This document shows, piece after piece, positions 59,564-64,000 of a stretch of DNA of 64,000 nucleotides. Positions within the stretch are counted from its first letter, which is position 1; every line of letters starts with the position of its first letter. The DNA comes from Nicotiana tabacum (lineage: Eukaryota > Streptophyta > Magnoliopsida > Solanales > Solanaceae). The position numbers and the translations under genes were made by a program. The stretch is from positions 142,712,948 through 142,776,947 of the forward strand of contig NC_134082.1 in NCBI RefSeq assembly GCF_000715075.1, read 5' to 3'. The notes under the pieces are model-generated. The model searched no databases and was not told the origin of the DNA. It saw nothing but the letters and a program-made list of their open reading frames with translations.

Positions 59564-62500
59564 TTAGGTGATCTTAATCATCCCAAATTCTAAGTTGTTC
59601 CTTTCAAAGTGATCTCTGCTTAGAGCTTTTGTGAAGATGTCAGCTATTTTCTTGTTAGTAGCACAAAATTCCACAGTGATCAAACCATTTTCATAGTTGT
59701 CCCTCAAAAAGTGGTGCCTAACATCTATGTGCTTAGTTCTTTTATGATGAACCGGGTTATTGGTCATACTAATTGCACTGCTATTATCACAAAAGATGGG
59801 GATACAATCTACATCAATTCCAAAGTCCATTAATTGATATTTGATCGACAACAATTAAGCAAAACAAGAGGCAGCAGCAACATACTCAGGTTCAGCAGTA
59901 GATAAAGCCACAGAATTTTGCTTTTTGGTGGACCAAGACACAATACGTGAGCCAAGAAATTGTGCCAAATCAGAGGTGCTTTTTCTATCCACAAGAAAAC
60001 CTACATAATCAGCATCAGCATATCCCACTAAGTTGAAATTACTACCTTTTGGATACCATAGACAAAGGTTAGTGGTGCCTTTTAGGTATCTCAGGATCCT
60101 CTTGACAGCAGTCAAGTGAGACTCCTTTGGATTTGCTTGAAATCTAGCACAAAGGCCTACACTGAAAACAAAATCAGGTCTGCTAACATTCAGATATAAC
60201 AAGGAGTCGATCATTCCCCTATACAACTTCTGATCAACAGATGAACCAGGTTTATCTATATCCAATTTTGTGGTTGTTGCTATAGGTATGTCAATTTCTT
60301 TGGAATCTTTCATTTTAAACCTTTTAAGAAACTCTTTCACGTATTTCTGATGATGGATCATAGTTCCATTTGAATTTTTTTTAATTTGTAAGCCTAAAAA
60401 GAAATTAAGCTCACTCATCATACTCATTTCAAATTTACTCCCCATTAGTTTAGCAAATTCTTTACTTAACTTATCAGTAGTTGCTCCAAAGATTATATCA
60501 TCAACATATATCTGAACTACCAAGAAATCATTACCTTTTTTTCAAGAATAAAGTATTGTCAATTTTACCTCTCCTGTAGCCATGCTCAAGCAGGAATTTT
60601 GATAATCTTTCCCACCATGCTCTTGGAGCTTGTTTGAGCCCATAAAGTGCCTTGTCAAGCTTGTACACATGATTAGGACATTCCTTGCCTTCAAAGCTCG
60701 GAGGTTGCTTGACAAATACTTCCTCCTTTAGATAGCCATTAAGGAAGGCACTCTTGACATTCATCTAATGAAGAGTGAGTTGCATGTAAGCAGCAAAGGC
60801 TATAAGAAGTCTAATTGCTTCCAATCTTGCAATTGAAGCAAAAATCTCATCATAGTTGATGCTCTCCTCTTGACTGTATCATTGAACCACCAATCTTGTC
60901 TTGTTTCTTAAAATTGTTCCAGCTTCAACAAGTTTGTTTCTGAAGACCCATTTTGTGTCAATTATTGATCTGTCATTGGGTCTTGGTGCTAGATGCCAAC
61001 TTGACTTCCTTAAAATTGGTTGAGTTCATCTTGTATTGCATTCACCCAATTTGCATCCTACAAAGCCTCAGCAATATTTTTAGGTTCCAAGACCTGGCTT
61101 AACCTGTCCTCAGACAGACAGCCCTCACCAGGCTGTTAGAATTGCTAAATGCTTCACCACAAAGCAAGCATTCCTGAATACGACAGATGTGGAAGTGGCT
61201 AAAGAAGTCGGAGGACGAAAGTTGTTGGACAACTGTTCCAATTATATTCAGTATCATACATGTAAAAATTATAGTAGGGATCTTCGCCCCTAAATACATT
61301 ATTCAAATAACTTGAGTTTCAATAACTATAAAAAGAACTTTCTAGTTCACAGATAAAAAACATCAAAAGCACAAAGATTCTTCAAGGAAGATCAGGTTTT
61401 GATTTCAAAGGTTGGATCAATAATTATGTTCTCAATGGGATGAGAACTTTGATACTTGTAAGGTTTCACAACCAGCTGGTATCCCCTAGATGTTCCTTCA
61501 ATGTTTTGTTGCTGAGAAACAGGTCCATGGATAAGTTCCCTCGATGTTTGAGGATCAGTTCCTCTTTGTTCAGTTCCCCCTGTCAAGTTGCCCTAGGTGG
61601 AAGGACCTGTTCCATCACATGTTCCTTCCTCTGGTGCAACTTCAGTCTGGGCTGTGGTTTCATTTGAGTTTCTTACCAGCCCAATTGCTTCATCATCATG
61701 TTCCTGCCTCTTAGAAAGAATGTTAGTTTCGTTAAAAATCACATGTACACTTTCTTCCACCCACATAGTTCTTTTGTTATATATCTTATAAGCTTTACTA
61801 TGTTAAGAATATCCCAAGAATACTCCATCATCACTTCTAGGACCAAACCTACCTAGGGAATCTTTACCATTATTAAGCACAAAGCGCTTGCATCCTAATA
61901 CCTTAATATGGGATATATATTTGGCTTTCTCCCTTTAAGTAACTCATAAGGAGTCTTTTCAACAAGAGGTCTAGTCATGCACCTATTTATGATGTAGCAT
62001 GCAGTATTTACACCTTCTGCCCAGAAGCTATGGGGCAGTTTACTAGAAGGAAGCATAGTCCTAGCCATTTCTTCTAATGTCCTATTCTTTCTTTCAACTA
62101 CTCCATTTTGTTGTGGAGTCCTAGGAACAAAAAATTATGATTTATGTCATGCTCATCACAAAATAAAGATAACTTAGCATTCTCAAATTCAGTACCATAA
62201 TTCCTTCTGGGTTTTCTAACAAAAAAAGTGAACATGTCAAATGCTTCATTTTTAGATGTTAAAAATAGTATCCAAGTAACCCTAGAGTAATCATCAACAA
62301 GCACCATAACATGTCTCTTACCACCTCTGCTCAATGTTCTCATTGGCCCAGTAAGATCCATATGGACCAGTTCCATCGTCCTGGTGATGCTTACCATTTT
62401 CTTGTTTTGAAAGATGATCTTACATATCCTTCTTGCACAGTCCTCACAAATTTTATCTTCCTTGAACTTGATGTAAGACAGTCCTATCACCAAGTCCTTG

Positions 62501-62950
62501 GTGACTAGTTTGTTGAGTTGGCTTAGACTGGCATGTCTAAGTCTTTTGTGCCAAAAGATGGGATCATTATCCAACACGCTTAAGCAAGTGAGTTCATTAT
62601 CTGAAAGTGTGGACAGATCCACAACAATATGTTGTTCTTTCTTTTTCCCTGCAAAACTATATTGTCAGTTGTAAGATTAATCACAAAGCATTTTGTAGAG
62701 GTGAATGCTATCATGTTACTTCTATCACACAATTTTGATACACTTATTAGACTGTACCTCAGTCCATTTATCAAGTAGACATTCTCAATAGAGTGAGAAT
62801 CAGTCTTACCTACCTTTCCAACCCCAATGATCTTACCTTTCTTCCAATTTCTAAAGAAGACATTACCTCCTTTAAGGTCCTCAAATGAAAGAAATTGGTT
62901 CTTGCTTCCTGTCATATGCTTTCAGTAGCTACTATCCATGTACCATATTT
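59564..62950 (-). pseudogene. pol: SIRE-type pol: protease remnant, integrase, RT, RNase H
   Basis: The protease site is degraded (about 62900-62950: WYMDSS..., stop, KHMTG; the third residue of the DSG triad is Ser). GAG-pre-integrase and HHCC (WHKRLRHAS ... CEDC) are at 62460-62622. The integrase core has HMDLTGP and VLVDDYSRVTW, but the second catalytic Asp reads Asn (RRNYGTEFEN). RT has LNGYLKEEVFVKQPP, ALYGLKQAPRAW and YVDD at about 60500. RNase H has KQNSVALSTAEPEYVA and ADIFTKALSR, ending IKIT at 59564. Stops include TAA near 59856; there is a frameshift in an A-run near 60530. The interval 61100-61350 does not fit the pol reading. Confidence 0.92.
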
Positions 62951-64000
62951 AGCTACTCCCCTTCACTTGAACCTGCAAAAGGAATTTTGGGGTTAGTCTT
63001 AGGAATCCAAACTAGTTTGGGTCCCTTTCTATATGCAAAAGGATGAATCAAATTCTTTTTGGCCCAACTTAGTAGCATATTCTTCCCTTGAACAAATTCT
63101 TTGTTCTTTTGACTTGTCTTTTCTTTTGCAGTACATTCACTTTTATAGTGACCAATTTTACCACAGTGTGTGCAAATTTTGTTCTCAACAAGTGTGAGGT
63201 ACTTGCTTTTGGGATCCCACTTAGGTGCAGGGTTCCCAAAGTCAAGCTCTCTTCTGTTGCTACTATGGTATTCTTATAGCCATGAAAGTGCATCGGAGGA
63301 CCTGTTCCATTTACAAGTTTTGTCTAGTTTATGTTTGACCTTGCTTAGATTCGCCTTTAGGATTCTTACCTGCTTATCTCTTTTATACTACTCATCTTTT
63401 ATTTTTCTTACATGTTTTCTAGAGTGAGTTGTGTGTGATCAGCTGTCTTTTTACCTGTTCCTAATTTCAGTTTTAGATTTCCAGATCTAAGTTCTAGGAC
63501 AGTTGTGTCAAGTTCATGAACCTGGTTCTTTAACACAGTATTTTCACTTACATTTTCACTAGTCCTAAGTTTTAGGTTTATGCACTTAGCTTTTAAAACC
63601 ACACATTCTTTTGACAGTAGTTCCTTTTCATTATTTACATCCTCATATTCATCAATTAGCTCTAGTAGCAACTCAGATAACCTTTCTTTAGACAAAAATT
63701 TAATCTTGACTTTGAGATGAAAGACATTTACCTTAGTTTTTTCATCAAATTCTTCAATAACCATAAGTACTCGTTCATCATCATTATCATCTGAGCTTTC
63801 TCCTCAAGCAGCGACCATAGCCTTGGTTGATCCTTTGTTGTTTCTTTGCTTGGGTTGAACCTGTTCCTTCTTGCTATTACTTCGTTTAGATCTTTCCTTG
63901 TTCTATTCAATTTCCCACAAAGGAGAGTTCTTGATGTGGTGATAAGTCTTTCCACACTTGTAGAAGCCATCATTTATTTGCTTCTCATGAGCTTTTGATT
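62951..64000 (-). pseudogene. gag: SIRE-type gag, C-terminal part (continues beyond window)
   Basis: A degraded zinc-knuckle segment (KCGKTYHHIKNS, about 63930), a long coiled coil (63408-63764, ERLSELLLELIDEYEDVNNE) and a good CCHC knuckle (CTHCGKIGHYKSEC, about 63132-63173). Several stops and frame changes. Confidence 0.8.

Larger units (their letters stand above)
55524..64000 (-). mobile_element. SIRE-type Ty1-copia element, 5' part outside window
   Basis: Minus orientation: 3' LTR at about 55524-56403, env-like ORF 56889-58965, pol 59564-62950, gag from about 62951 past the window end. Copia order (integrase before RT) and an extra ORF after pol fit the SIRE/Maximus lineage, as does VQIYVDDIIFG. 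The 5' LTR, PBS and gag start lie beyond 64000. Lineage from recall. Confidence 0.85.

Overview
The window is repeat-rich plant nuclear DNA. I infer Solanaceae, probably Nicotiana, from recalled element families (Tat/Ogre Ty3-gypsy, SIRE-type copia, Solanaceae SINE); no search was run. Only one host gene is visible: the first two coding exons of a PIP2-type plasma-membrane aquaporin at 50141-51754 (+). Almost everything else is LTR retrotransposon, much of it nested.

Layout. 1-12657 (+) is the 3' part of a Tat/Ogre element (Tat1): intron end, broken pol, a long 3'UTR with about 62 copies of a 41-bp minisatellite, PPT and a 4.17-kb LTR. It sits in the LTR of an older non-coding element A (12658-49398, minus). 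A second, complete Tat/Ogre element (Tat2, 17704-40239, minus, 22.5 kb, target duplication CCACC) is inserted in the internal region of A; it keeps both LTRs, PBS, ORF1, gag, protease, pol, 3'UTR with a 50-bp minisatellite and PPT. The other LTR of A (42471-49398) is split by a solo LTR (43257-45960) and by a small element B (46153-49308) that carries an antisense, intron-containing ORF. The remnant of A ends about 740 bp before the aquaporin start codon.

The aquaporin's second intron holds an antisense SINE fragment, a gag-only LTR element (52126-55373, target duplication CTTAG, iMet-type PBS) and then a SIRE-type copia element (about 55524 to beyond 64000, minus) with 3'LTR, an env-like extra ORF, and decayed pol and gag. 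The third aquaporin exon, which should carry the second NPA box, is not present before the window ends.

Nearly every element ORF is broken, and the stops are overwhelmingly of the type made by C-to-T or G-to-A transition, as expected for methylated, silenced elements. The most unusual signals are in non-coding parts of the Tat elements: a roughly 60-nt motif repeated at ORF boundaries with a covarying stem; a triplicated hairpin in the 3'UTR with compensatory stem changes in both elements; many 3'UTR tracts complementary to the primer-binding site; and two minisatellites at the same position that seem to share a core.
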